This document shows positions 1 to 8,621 of a stretch of DNA of 64,000 bases, piece after piece; position 1 is the stretch's first letter; each line of letters starts with the position of its first letter. Both the position numbers and the translations under genes were made by a program. The stretch lies in contig CALGAW010000026.1 in the NCBI GenBank assembly GCA_937959115.1, positions 1 to 64,000 on the forward strand. The letters are read 5' to 3'. The notes beneath the pieces are model-generated. The model saw nothing but the letters and a program-made list of their open reading frames with translations, did no database searches and was not told where the DNA came from. Source of the DNA: an uncultured Saprospiraceae bacterium (lineage in GTDB: Bacteria; Bacteroidota; Bacteroidia; Chitinophagales; Saprospiraceae).

Positions 1-204
1 CAAATACTGCCCATATTTGAACTCTTAACCAATTTTGGATGGATAATCTTGAAATTTAATTAGATCAAATACATAATTCAACTTGACTAATACAAAATAA
101 AATTTTGTTAGATAGAATTTTTAGACTTTACAGGGAAACCCGAAATAAGCAACACGTAGACGGATGGACTAATCCTAGTTTAAATCAAACTAAATCAATC
201 CGCG

Positions 205-2430
205 CTATTCCTTAACAAACTTCTGTATACCAATCATTGAATTAGCAGAAGAAAGCTCAACGAAATAGACGCCAGAAGCCAGTGGAGAGACATTTACCTG
301 CTGGTTGCCTTGTAGAGTAGCAGACATTAATTCTTGGCCTAGAGCGTTGATTATTCTAAGTTTCATCGGTTTATTGTTGCTGTGCTCAATTCCAATATTT
401 AAAATATCATTCGTCGGATTTGGCCAGATCGAAAACTCAATAGAAGGAATGATAATTTCTTCATTGGAGGTCGCCAAACTATTAATAGGCATAGTGGAAT
501 ATAATGACACGCCTCCCCTTTTGTTACCAATTAGATAATCCTTAGCGCCATCTGAGTTAATATCAGCTATTGCTATTCTAGTGCGCACACCTTCTCTGAT
601 TTCCCCGAAATCGCCATCCACTAAAGTAAATCCACCTGAGTACAAACTATCCTGATTCACCAAGTACTTTTTAATTACGCCTTGCGCCGTTCCTAAATAT
701 GCATATACATTTCCAGCTTCTGTATCAAATACTGCTGCACCATATCCTGTAGGAAAGCCTAGAGTTGGAGTACGTGAATCCATTAACCCAAGGGAATCAT
801 TCACTTCTATCAAATTTGGTGCACTGACAGTACCTTGATTTTCATAATAATTAATAAACCCATTCCGTTCACCAATTACTAGGTCAAGCAACCCGTCTTG
901 GTTTAGATCAATAGCAAATGGTGAACTACGTTGACCTACATCGATAGCCCCCCAGTTAGGCGTAATCGTTGAAAAACTAGCAATGCCGTTCCCTGTATCC
1001 GTATTTTCTAGATACTTTAGTTTACCATTGTCATCTCCTACAACCATATCCATATCTCCATCTCCATCAAAATCACCAAAAGTAGGATGAAACGCGTTTT
1101 CATTTAAGACGCTCAATCCACCATAATCACTGTTCACTAACCTGTATTTCGGATTCATGGGAGCACCGATATTTTCATAGAGAAAAATAGACGCATCATG
1201 GATTCCAGACGTCGCATTATAGTTACCATATCCACCAATCACCATGTCCATCAGGCCATCACCATTATGATCGAAGAAGGTGGGGTTTGTTTCATCCCCG
1301 ATATCAATCATACCTGCAGCAACCAAGTCTTTTTTAACAAAATTGAAGGCTGGAAATTGATTATTCGTCACGTTTTTATAAAACCAAGCGACTTCAATAT
1401 CCTCCGAAATATTACCAGCAGAGGGACTTGCAATAAAGTCCTTCAATCCATCATTGTTTACATCCAATGCAAACATAGCCGGGAATAGGTGAATATCTGC
1501 TGGAACATCGTAGGAAGGAAAATTACTTTCTTGATCCACAAACCAAGCCGTATCAGAGTTTCCTGCATTGTTTTTAGCATATAAAATCTCAGAAAAAGAA
1601 ACATCTCCAAGGAAAAGCTCTCGGTCTTGATCATTGTCCATATCCCATGTTAACAAATTGGATCCTACATGAACCCCTTTTTGACCTACAAACGTACTTC
1701 TATAGGGGCAGGAGTCTATTCGAGGCGATATTTCTAATGCATTTATAATCCCACTTTCATATGCTCTTCCCCAGCATTCATCTACCATTAGAAAAATCAA
1801 ACTATCACTACCATATCCCATTTGTGCGGACTGATTTTCGTAATACTCAATGTATCCACCAAGACTTCCAAAAGTCACAACATCCATATCACCGTCGCTA
1901 TCAATATCGTCAATCGCTGGAAAATCTTCTGAACTCACGTATAAATTGATTTGGAGTCCGTTGAACGAAGGAAACTTCAAGTAATCTTGAACCAGCGTAA
2001 ACTCAAGTATATTGTTTGAATCGTAGGATCCTTTGTAAACAGTAATCCCTCCAATACCTGGTACAATTGAGTGACAGAACAAATCCATGATTCCATCTAA
2101 GTCATAATCACGAAACATCGCCCAATTTTTAAATTCAGGGAAGTTCACCTTTAACTCAGGATTAAGTGTATAATCAATTTGATTTGGAGTGCCTCCATTT
2201 TCAAACGTTAAGACCACATCACCATCTTTGTCAAAAATGAATAAGTCGTTGATTCCATCATTATTCAAGTCTACTTCAGAAAACTGCGGGTTGTTTAGTC
2301 CACCACTCAATGGATTCCAGAGTGCAAGTCCTTCTTCTACAGTTATTTGTTGCTGTGTAAGAACTTGAGCATTTGCAGAATAGAGAAAACAGATAGCAAG
2401 TACAATAAAAAAGGTAGTTTGGAAATTCAT
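205..2430 (-). CDS. Secreted FG-GAP/VCBS repeat protein with T9SS sorting domain (paralogue 1)
   Basis: The 741-aa product begins with a signal peptide (hydrophobic residues 7-20, ending ANAQ). It then carries about nine FG-GAP/VCBS-type repeats, each with a calcium-loop signature such as DLNNDGINDLF, DYDLDGIMDLF, DFDGDGDMDMV or DLNQDGLLDLV. Such repeats normally fold into a beta-propeller. The last 75 or so residues are a type A T9SS sorting domain: the FSIWPNPTNDILNIGI start, a central LRIINALGQ strand and a closing GVYFVELS...KFVKE. The protein is therefore expected to cross the outer membrane by T9SS and stay on the surface or be released. Two conserved cysteines (DECWGR and RIDSC) may form a disulfide. 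It is the last of three tandem paralogues on the minus strand. The ligand is unknown. Confidence 0.9.
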   Translation of the reverse strand: MNFQTTFFIVLAICFLYSANAQVLTQQQITVEEGLALWNPLSGGLNNPQFSEVDLNNDGINDLFIFDKDGDVVLTFENGGTPNQIDYTLNPELKVNFPEFKNWAMFRDYDLDGIMDLFCHSIVPGIGGITVYKGSYDSNNILEFTLVQDYLKFPSFNGLQINLYVSSEDFPAIDDIDSDGDMDVVTFGSLGGYIEYYENQSAQMGYGSDSLIFLMVDECWGRAYESGIINALEISPRIDSCPYRSTFVGQKGVHVGSNLLTWDMDNDQDRELFLGDVSFSEILYAKNNAGNSDTAWFVDQESNFPSYDVPADIHLFPAMFALDVNNDGLKDFIASPSAGNISEDIEVAWFYKNVTNNQFPAFNFVKKDLVAAGMIDIGDETNPTFFDHNGDGLMDMVIGGYGNYNATSGIHDASIFLYENIGAPMNPKYRLVNSDYGGLSVLNENAFHPTFGDFDGDGDMDMVVGDDNGKLKYLENTDTGNGIASFSTITPNWGAIDVGQRSSPFAIDLNQDGLLDLVIGERNGFINYYENQGTVSAPNLIEVNDSLGLMDSRTPTLGFPTGYGAAVFDTEAGNVYAYLGTAQGVIKKYLVNQDSLYSGGFTLVDGDFGEIREGVRTRIAIADINSDGAKDYLIGNKRGGVSLYSTMPINSLATSNEEIIIPSIEFSIWPNPTNDILNIGIEHSNNKPMKLRIINALGQELMSATLQGNQQVNVSPLASGVYFVELSSANSMIGIQKFVKE

Positions 2431-2462
2431 CTTCGTTAATTGAATGTTTATGTTAAATCACT

Positions 2463-2484
2463 ATAAAGATAACGCATTAAAATT
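2463..2484 (-). promoter_or_regulatory. Probable promoter of FG-GAP paralogue 1
   Basis: Read on the minus strand this segment has TATCTTTA, one base off the Bacteroidota -7 consensus TAnnTTTG, about 35 bp before the start codon. A 17-18 bp block (AAGATAACGCATT then AAATT on the plus strand) recurs upstream of the next paralogue at 4851-4869, in otherwise diverged intergenic sequence. A TTTG lies upstream but closer than the usual -33 spacing, so the assignment is tentative. Confidence 0.4.
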
Positions 2485-2584
2485 TACAAATGTTTCCAAT
2501 AAGTAAATTAAACCGCCCTATCCTTAAAGGATTCGTCCTTTATATTGATAGTAAATAAGAGTAAAAGGTCTCCAATCAATTGAT

Positions 2585-4813
2585 TCACTCTTTTATAAAC
2601 TTTTGAACACCTACCATTGAATGATCAACCGAAAGTTCAACAAAATAAACACCTGCAGTCAGATTTGCTACATTCACCATTCTATTTCCATCAATCGGTG
2701 CAGACATTATCTGTTGGCCTAATGCATTGATTATTCGTAGTCTCATCTCTTCCCTATTGTACTGTTCAATTCCAATATTTAAAATATCATTTGCAGGATT
2801 CGGCCAGATAGAAAATTCAATAGCTGAAACTACAAGCTCTTCGACACTTGTTGGTGGACTGCTGATAGATTGTGCCGAATATAAGGAGATTCCTCCTCTC
2901 TTATTACCAATTAGATAATCGTAAGCTCCATCTGAGTTTAAATCCGCTACAGCAATTTTACTGCGCAACCCTTCTCTGATCATCCCAAAATCTCCATCAA
3001 CCATTGTAAAACCTCCAGCGTACAAACTATCTTGATCTACAAGGAATTTTCGAATGACGCCTTGTGCTGTTCCCAGATAAGCATATAAGTTTCCTGCCTC
3101 ATTATTAAACACTACAGAACTATGTCCAGAAGGATAACCTAAAAGGGGCGTCCGTCCGTCCATCAACCCTAAAGAATCATTGACTTCTACCAAGTTAGGT
3201 GATGAAGCGGAACCTTGATTTTCATAGTAATTAACAAAGCCATTCCGTTCGCCAATGACCAAATCAAGTAAACCGTCTTGATTAAGATCAATGGCATACG
3301 GTGCATTGTAATACCCAACATCGATTCCAAGCCAATTAGAGGTAATCACAGGAAAACTAGCAATCCCGTTCCCGTTATCCATGTTCTCCAAATATCGAAG
3401 CCTTCCTTCATACTCACCAATGACCATATCCTGATCTCCATCACCATCAAAATCCCCAAATGTAGGATGAAACGCATTTTCACCCAATGCACTCAATCCA
3501 CCGTAATCGCTATTGATTAATCTGTATGCCGGATTCATGGTAGTACCAATATTTTCAAAGAGCGAAACAGAAGCATCATGCCCACCAGTTGTCCTGTTAT
3601 AGCGACCATACCCTCCTAGGACAAGATCTAAAAGCCCATCACCGTTGTGATCAAAAAATACGGGGATACTTTCTGCCCCAATATCAATCATGCCACCAGA
3701 TACTAAGTCCTTCTTTACAAAGTTAAATGCTGGGAACTGATTGTTTGTCACATTTTTGTAGAACCATGCAACTTCAACGTCCATCGAGATATTACTCAGT
3801 CCAGGACTAGCAACAAAATCCTTCAGTCCATCATTATCAACATCTAGTCCAAACATGGCTGGAAACAAGTGAATGTCTGCGGATAAATCGTAAGAAGGAA
3901 AATCACTTTCTTGATCAACAAACCAAGCCGTATCAGGATTACCTGCATTGTTTTTAGCGAACAGTATTTCTGAGAAAGAGATGTCTCCTAGAAACAACTC
4001 GCGATCATTGTCATTGTCCATATCCCATGTTAGAATGTTTGAACCAACGTGCACGCCTTTTTGCCCTATGAATCCACCATTTTTTCTAGGACAAGAATCC
4101 AATTTAGGAGACAATTCCAATTCATTGTAGATACCACTTTCATAGCCTCTTCCCCAACATTCATCAACCATTAGAAAAATCAAGCTATCACCCCCATAGC
4201 CAAGGTCTGCGGATTGATTTTCATAAAACTCAAGATAACCTCCAAAACTGCCAAAGGTTAAAACATCCATGTCCCCATCATTATCAATATCATCAACCGC
4301 AGGAAAGTCTTGTGAGCTAATGTAAAGGTTGATTAAAAGACCATTGAAAGCAGGAAACTTAAGGTAGTCTTGAACTAATGTAAACTCAAGGATATTATTT
4401 GAATCATAGGATCCTTTAAAAACGGACATTCCTCCTATCCCTGGCACAATAGAATAACAAAACAAATCCATAATTCCATCTAGGTCATAATCGCGGAGCA
4501 TTGCCCAGTTTTTCATTTCTGGAAAATTTACTTTCAACGCTGGGTTGATTGTATAGTCTATTTGATTCGGTGTTCCTCCGTTCTCAAAGGTCAGCACCAC
4601 GCTACCATCTCTATCAAAAATGAAAAGATCCTTAATTCCGTCATTGTTCAGGTCTACTTCAGAAAACTGTGGATTGTTTAACCCACCGCTTAAAGGATTC
4701 CAAAGTGCAAATCCCTCTTCTACAGTTATCTGTTGCTGTTGAAGTGGTTGAGCATTAAGATTAAAAATAAAGAGCATTACAAGTAAAACGAAAAAAATTG
4801 ATCGGTTATTCAT
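2585..4813 (-). CDS. Secreted FG-GAP/VCBS repeat protein with T9SS sorting domain (paralogue 2)
   Basis: The 742-aa product matches paralogue 1 almost block for block: signal peptide ending LNAQ, the same nine or so DxDxDG repeats, the paired cysteines (DECWGR, LDSC) and the same sorting domain beginning FSIWPNPANDILNIGI. By eye it is closer to the copy at 205 than to the copy at 4946, so it probably arose in the later of two tandem duplications. Long stretches such as WDMDND, ELFLGD and the Ala-Trp-Phe-Val-Asp block are unchanged, which argues that the copy is functional. The 154-bp gap to paralogue 1 is AT-rich and contains that gene's promoter-like element, so each copy may be transcribed separately. 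Confidence 0.9.
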   Translation of the reverse strand: MNNRSIFFVLLVMLFIFNLNAQPLQQQQITVEEGFALWNPLSGGLNNPQFSEVDLNNDGIKDLFIFDRDGSVVLTFENGGTPNQIDYTINPALKVNFPEMKNWAMLRDYDLDGIMDLFCYSIVPGIGGMSVFKGSYDSNNILEFTLVQDYLKFPAFNGLLINLYISSQDFPAVDDIDNDGDMDVLTFGSFGGYLEFYENQSADLGYGGDSLIFLMVDECWGRGYESGIYNELELSPKLDSCPRKNGGFIGQKGVHVGSNILTWDMDNDNDRELFLGDISFSEILFAKNNAGNPDTAWFVDQESDFPSYDLSADIHLFPAMFGLDVDNDGLKDFVASPGLSNISMDVEVAWFYKNVTNNQFPAFNFVKKDLVSGGMIDIGAESIPVFFDHNGDGLLDLVLGGYGRYNRTTGGHDASVSLFENIGTTMNPAYRLINSDYGGLSALGENAFHPTFGDFDGDGDQDMVIGEYEGRLRYLENMDNGNGIASFPVITSNWLGIDVGYYNAPYAIDLNQDGLLDLVIGERNGFVNYYENQGSASSPNLVEVNDSLGLMDGRTPLLGYPSGHSSVVFNNEAGNLYAYLGTAQGVIRKFLVDQDSLYAGGFTMVDGDFGMIREGLRSKIAVADLNSDGAYDYLIGNKRGGISLYSAQSISSPPTSVEELVVSAIEFSIWPNPANDILNIGIEQYNREEMRLRIINALGQQIMSAPIDGNRMVNVANLTAGVYFVELSVDHSMVGVQKFIKE

Positions 4814-4850
4814 CTTTGGTTAATTGACTTGTTTCTATTGAAGAATCATT

Positions 4851-4869
4851 AAGATAACGCATTTAAATT
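4851..4869 (-). promoter_or_regulatory. Probable promoter of FG-GAP paralogue 2
   Basis: This is the counterpart of the element at 2463-2484. The block AAGATAACGCATTTAAATT is shared at nearly every position and reads TATCTTAA as a degenerate -7 box on the minus strand, about 40 bp before the start codon. The conservation in an otherwise diverged spacer is the main evidence. Confidence 0.35.
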
Positions 4870-4945
4870 GAGAATTGAAGCGTTGATAATCATAAATAAA
4901 ACGCTGACCTTTATAACTTGGTAATTCTCAACAATCAAATTCAAA

Positions 4946-7168
4946 TTATTTTTTGATAAACTTTTGAATTCCAATCATTAATTTTTCATTAGATAATTCA
5001 ACAAAATATACTCCAGGACTCAGTCTCGATATATTGATCTGTTGATTATCATTGATTGTATTCGACATTAATTGTTGTCCAAGTGCATTAATTATCCTAA
5101 GATTTAAATCACTGCTATTCTGTATTCCAATGCCAATATTTAAGATGTTATCCGAAGGGTTTGGCCAAATCGAAAATTCAATTGGTTTTGTCTCAACACT
5201 TTCCTGAATAGAAGTTGAAACCATGTTATAGGAAAACAAGGAAACGCCCCCTCTTTTATTCCCAATCAAATACTCGTTCGTACCATCTGAGTTAAGATCG
5301 GCTATTGCAATTTTTGCGTGCTCCCCTTCTCTGATACGACCAAAATCTGGATCAACCAAGGTAAAACTTCCTGAATACAAGCTATCTAGGTCAACCTTAT
5401 ATTTTCGAATGACGCCCTGAGCAGTACCCAAAAAAGCATATAAGTCCCCGAGTTCTGTTTCAAATGCCACTGCACTTTGCCCTGAGTAATACCCAAATGG
5501 GATTGACCGAGCATCCATTAAACCAAGAGAATCATTGACTTCTACTAAGTTTGGGGCAGTGGAAGTCCCTCGATTTTCGTAATAATTGACAAATCCATTG
5601 CGTTCACCAATCACTAGATCCAATAAACCATCTTGATTTAAGTCGATTGCAATAGGTGCACAGCGCTGCCCTACATTTATTGACTGCCAATTGAGCGTGA
5701 CGGCTGAGAAACTGGCAACACCATTCCCATTATCCATGTTTTCTAGGTATCGGAGACTTCCAAACTCTTCTCCAACAACCATATCTTGATCTCCATCGCC
5801 ATCAAAATCTCCAAATGTAGGGTAAAATGCATTTTCGTTTAATGCACCCAGCCCGCCATAATCAGAATCAACTAATCTGAATTTTGGATTGATAGTCGTT
5901 CCAATATTCTCATAAAGATAAATAGACGTATAATGAAGAGCGGCCAACGGAACATAATGACCATATCCTGTAATGACCATGTCTTGTAGGCCATCACCAT
6001 TGTGATCAAAAAAGGTAACATTAGAATCATCACCAACATCAATCATACCCCCAACTACAAAGTCTTTCTGAACATAGTTAAACTCAGGGAATTGATTATT
6101 CGTAACGTTTTTATAAAACCAAGCAACTTCTCGATCTTCAGAGATATTTACCATTGAAGGGCTTGCAACAAGATCTGTAAGACCATCATTATCTGCATCA
6201 AGTGCAAACATAGCAGGAAACAACTCAATATTGGCTGCCAGATCATAGGAGGGAAAAAGTGTATCCTGCGCTACAAACCAAGCCGTATCAGCATTCCCTG
6301 CATTCTCACTGACATAAAGTATAGCTGGAAAATTGGCATCACCAAGAAACAGTTCTACATCCTGATCGTTATCCATATCCCACGTCAGCAGATTAGAGCC
6401 TGTGTGTGGTCCTTTTTGACCATGAAATGAGGTTCTTTCCGCGCAAGAGTCAATTCTTTCTGACAATCTTAAAGAATTTCGAATGCCATTTTCAAAGCCC
6501 CGTCCCCAACAATCATCTACTAGTGAAAAGATAAGGCTATCACTGCCATATCCCAATTGAGCAGACTGGTTTTCAAAGTATTCTATCCAACCACCAATTT
6601 GTGCGAATGTTACGATGTCCATGTCTCCATCACCATCTATATCATCAACGGCAGGAAAATCAATCGCTGTTACGTAGATGAGCTGTTCAGAAGAATCAAA
6701 AATTGAAGGGTATTTCACATAATCTTGAACCAAGGTAAAATCGAGTATATTATTGGAATTAAAATTCCCTTTATATACTGAAATACCAGGAATACCAGGC
6801 ACGACTGATCTGCAAAAAATATCAACAACACCATCCTGATCATAATCACGAAGCATCGCCCAATGTTCCATCACAGGAAAATTAGCTTTCAGCTCTGGAT
6901 TCAAGGTATAGTCTACCTGGTTAGGTGTTCCTCCGTTCTCAAACGTAAGAATCACCTCTCCATCACGATCAAAAACAAACAGGTCTTCAAGCCCGTCATT
7001 GTTTAAGTCGCCAGCAGAGAATTGTGGATTGTTTAGCCCACCTCCCATTGGGTTTTGCAGCATTGTCCCTTGCTCAACGGGGATCTGCTGTTGAAGCAAT
7101 GCTTGCGCAGAAACGTTGTAGAAAAATAGATTACCAAGTAACCATAGAAGTAGTGATTGAATATTCAT
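4946..7168 (-). CDS. Secreted FG-GAP/VCBS repeat protein with T9SS sorting domain (paralogue 3)
   Basis: The 740-aa product has the same architecture as the two copies downstream but is the most diverged. The signal peptide ends VSAQ. Calcium-loop repeats include DLNNDGLEDLF, DYDQDGVVDIF, DIDGDGDMDIV and DFDGDGDQDMV. The paired cysteines (DDCWGR, RIDSC) are kept, and the T9SS domain begins FSIWPNPSDNILNIGI and ends KFIKK. It differs in an inserted loop near residue 160 and in the sorting domain. It is first in the array, 141 bp downstream of tsaD, and was probably the earliest to split off. No catalytic motif is visible. A surface binding, adhesion or matrix role is inference from the fold only. 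Confidence 0.9.
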   Translation of the reverse strand: MNIQSLLLWLLGNLFFYNVSAQALLQQQIPVEQGTMLQNPMGGGLNNPQFSAGDLNNDGLEDLFVFDRDGEVILTFENGGTPNQVDYTLNPELKANFPVMEHWAMLRDYDQDGVVDIFCRSVVPGIPGISVYKGNFNSNNILDFTLVQDYVKYPSIFDSSEQLIYVTAIDFPAVDDIDGDGDMDIVTFAQIGGWIEYFENQSAQLGYGSDSLIFSLVDDCWGRGFENGIRNSLRLSERIDSCAERTSFHGQKGPHTGSNLLTWDMDNDQDVELFLGDANFPAILYVSENAGNADTAWFVAQDTLFPSYDLAANIELFPAMFALDADNDGLTDLVASPSMVNISEDREVAWFYKNVTNNQFPEFNYVQKDFVVGGMIDVGDDSNVTFFDHNGDGLQDMVITGYGHYVPLAALHYTSIYLYENIGTTINPKFRLVDSDYGGLGALNENAFYPTFGDFDGDGDQDMVVGEEFGSLRYLENMDNGNGVASFSAVTLNWQSINVGQRCAPIAIDLNQDGLLDLVIGERNGFVNYYENRGTSTAPNLVEVNDSLGLMDARSIPFGYYSGQSAVAFETELGDLYAFLGTAQGVIRKYKVDLDSLYSGSFTLVDPDFGRIREGEHAKIAIADLNSDGTNEYLIGNKRGGVSLFSYNMVSTSIQESVETKPIEFSIWPNPSDNILNIGIGIQNSSDLNLRIINALGQQLMSNTINDNQQINISRLSPGVYFVELSNEKLMIGIQKFIKK

Positions 7169-7309
7169 TTTGGCAATGTATAGAGTTAAGACTAAGAACT
7201 ATGTTAACAAAACGTTATAATTTACCTTAATATTATAATAATTGTCATAAATTTTAACCCGTATTAGACCTAAAGTAAAATCAACTTAATCTTCTGTTTT
7301 GTGTTCTAA

Positions 7310-8320
7310 TTACATGGCATACCTTGAAAGTGGTACAATATCCTGCCCCACAAACTCCCCTTTCTCGTATTTGAACTGAGCTGCACAAGCAATCATTGCA
7401 GCATTATCTGTACAGTATTCTATCTTTGGGACATACGTATTCCAACCCAACTCCACGCCAGTAGCTGTCAGTTGCTTGCGGAGTTCTGAGTTGGCACTTA
7501 CGCCTCCAGCCACAGCAATTTCAGTGATGCCTGTTTCTGCACTCGCCTTCCTCAACTTATTCATAAGATACGAGACAATGCGAATCTGGACAGAAGCACA
7601 GATATCATTGAGGTTTTCAGTGATAAAGTCTGGGTTTTCCTTTAGTTCCCGCTTCAAGAAATATAGAATCGATGTCTTGAGCCCACTAAAACTAAAATCA
7701 AGTGCTTTGACCTTTGGTTCTGGGAATTCAAAGCGTGGTATACCTTGCTGGGCAAGCTTATCAATCACGGGGCCAGCTGGATAGTCTAACCCTAGCATTT
7801 TGCCTGTCTTATCAAAGGCTTCACCTGCTGCGTCATCAATCGTTGTACCAATTACCTCCATCTCAAGTGGCCCACGAACTCGGACAATCTGGGTGTGTCC
7901 TCCAGAAACCGTTAAACACAGAAACGGAAATTGCGGCTTTGGTTCCTCAATAAAATGCGCAAGGACGTGTGCCTGCATGTGATTAATTTCAATCAACGGA
8001 ATATTGAGACTCAATGCCATCCCTTTTGCAAAACTAAGCCCAACAAGGAGAGAACCCAGCAATCCTGGCCCTCGTGTCACAGCAATTGCAGTAAGTGCAG
8101 ACTTATCGATATTGGCTTGTTCAAGTGCTTGACTGACGACTGGCACAATACTGATTTGATGTGCTCTTGAGGCGACTTCTGGCACTACTCCACCGTAGGC
8201 TTTGTGCAAATCTTGAGTGGCCACACAATTGGCAAGTATTTTGCCATTCTTTAATATGGCGGCAGATGTGTCGTCGCAAGAAGATTCAATACCTAAAATA
8301 ATAACATCCTTATCAGTCAT
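7310..8320 (-). CDS. tsaD: tRNA N6-adenosine threonylcarbamoyltransferase TsaD
   Basis: This enzyme transfers threonylcarbamoyl from TC-AMP to A37 of tRNAs that read ANN codons, in the cytoplasm with TsaB and TsaE. The 336-aa length is typical. Diagnostic motifs are GIESSCDDTS at 10-19, the metal-binding HMQAH at 114-118, SGGHTQ at 139-144, AGGVSANSELR near 275 and TDNAAMIA near 305. It is transcribed away from tamB across a roughly 200-bp divergent spacer. The tsaD/tamB neighbourhood is a recurrent arrangement in Bacteroidota. The T9SS array follows downstream on the same strand. Confidence 0.97.
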   Translation of the reverse strand: MTDKDVIILGIESSCDDTSAAILKNGKILANCVATQDLHKAYGGVVPEVASRAHQISIVPVVSQALEQANIDKSALTAIAVTRGPGLLGSLLVGLSFAKGMALSLNIPLIEINHMQAHVLAHFIEEPKPQFPFLCLTVSGGHTQIVRVRGPLEMEVIGTTIDDAAGEAFDKTGKMLGLDYPAGPVIDKLAQQGIPRFEFPEPKVKALDFSFSGLKTSILYFLKRELKENPDFITENLNDICASVQIRIVSYLMNKLRKASAETGITEIAVAGGVSANSELRKQLTATGVELGWNTYVPKIEYCTDNAAMIACAAQFKYEKGEFVGQDIVPLSRYAM

Positions 8321-8538
8321 TTATACTTGGATTTTATGTAAATTTAGGTTGTTTTTTGAAAATTCAATTTGTAATTGTTGATTTTTTCGAAAGTATTCAA
8401 AAATAAAGGTGATTTTCAAAGAACAAATATTGTAGTCAACCATCTAACCAAGAACAAAGAGAAGAAACATTAGTTTTAAATAATGTATTGATTAACAATA
8501 TTTTATCAAAGAAAAAAATCAAAATAGTACTCAACAAA

Positions 8539-8621
8539 ATGAGTCAAGCAAAACGCCAAAGAAGCGTAAGAGCTTTATAAGAAGGATTTTCAACCTTTTA
8601 CTCATCCTGATAATACTCCTT
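8539..8621 (+). other. Probable true N-terminus of tamB, out of frame by one base
   Basis: The tamB frame stays open upstream of its first standard start (GTG 8622) back to a TAA at 8493, but it contains no ATG, GTG or TTG there. It reads Lys/Arg-rich residues (KTPKKRKSFIRR) and then a strongly hydrophobic stretch, as expected for the signal anchor of TamB. An ATG at 8539 lies in the neighbouring frame and opens MSQAK before running to a stop at 8578. Adding one A to the AAAA run at 8550-8553 would join the two as MSQAKTPKKRKSFIRR. This points to a one-base deletion, either a sequencing error or a real lesion. Confidence 0.6.

Noticed and set aside
7024-7230. Plus-strand open frame opposite the start of FG-GAP paralogue 3
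   Set aside because: It is antisense to the signal peptide and first repeat of a clear gene, and no homologous frame exists in the other two copies.
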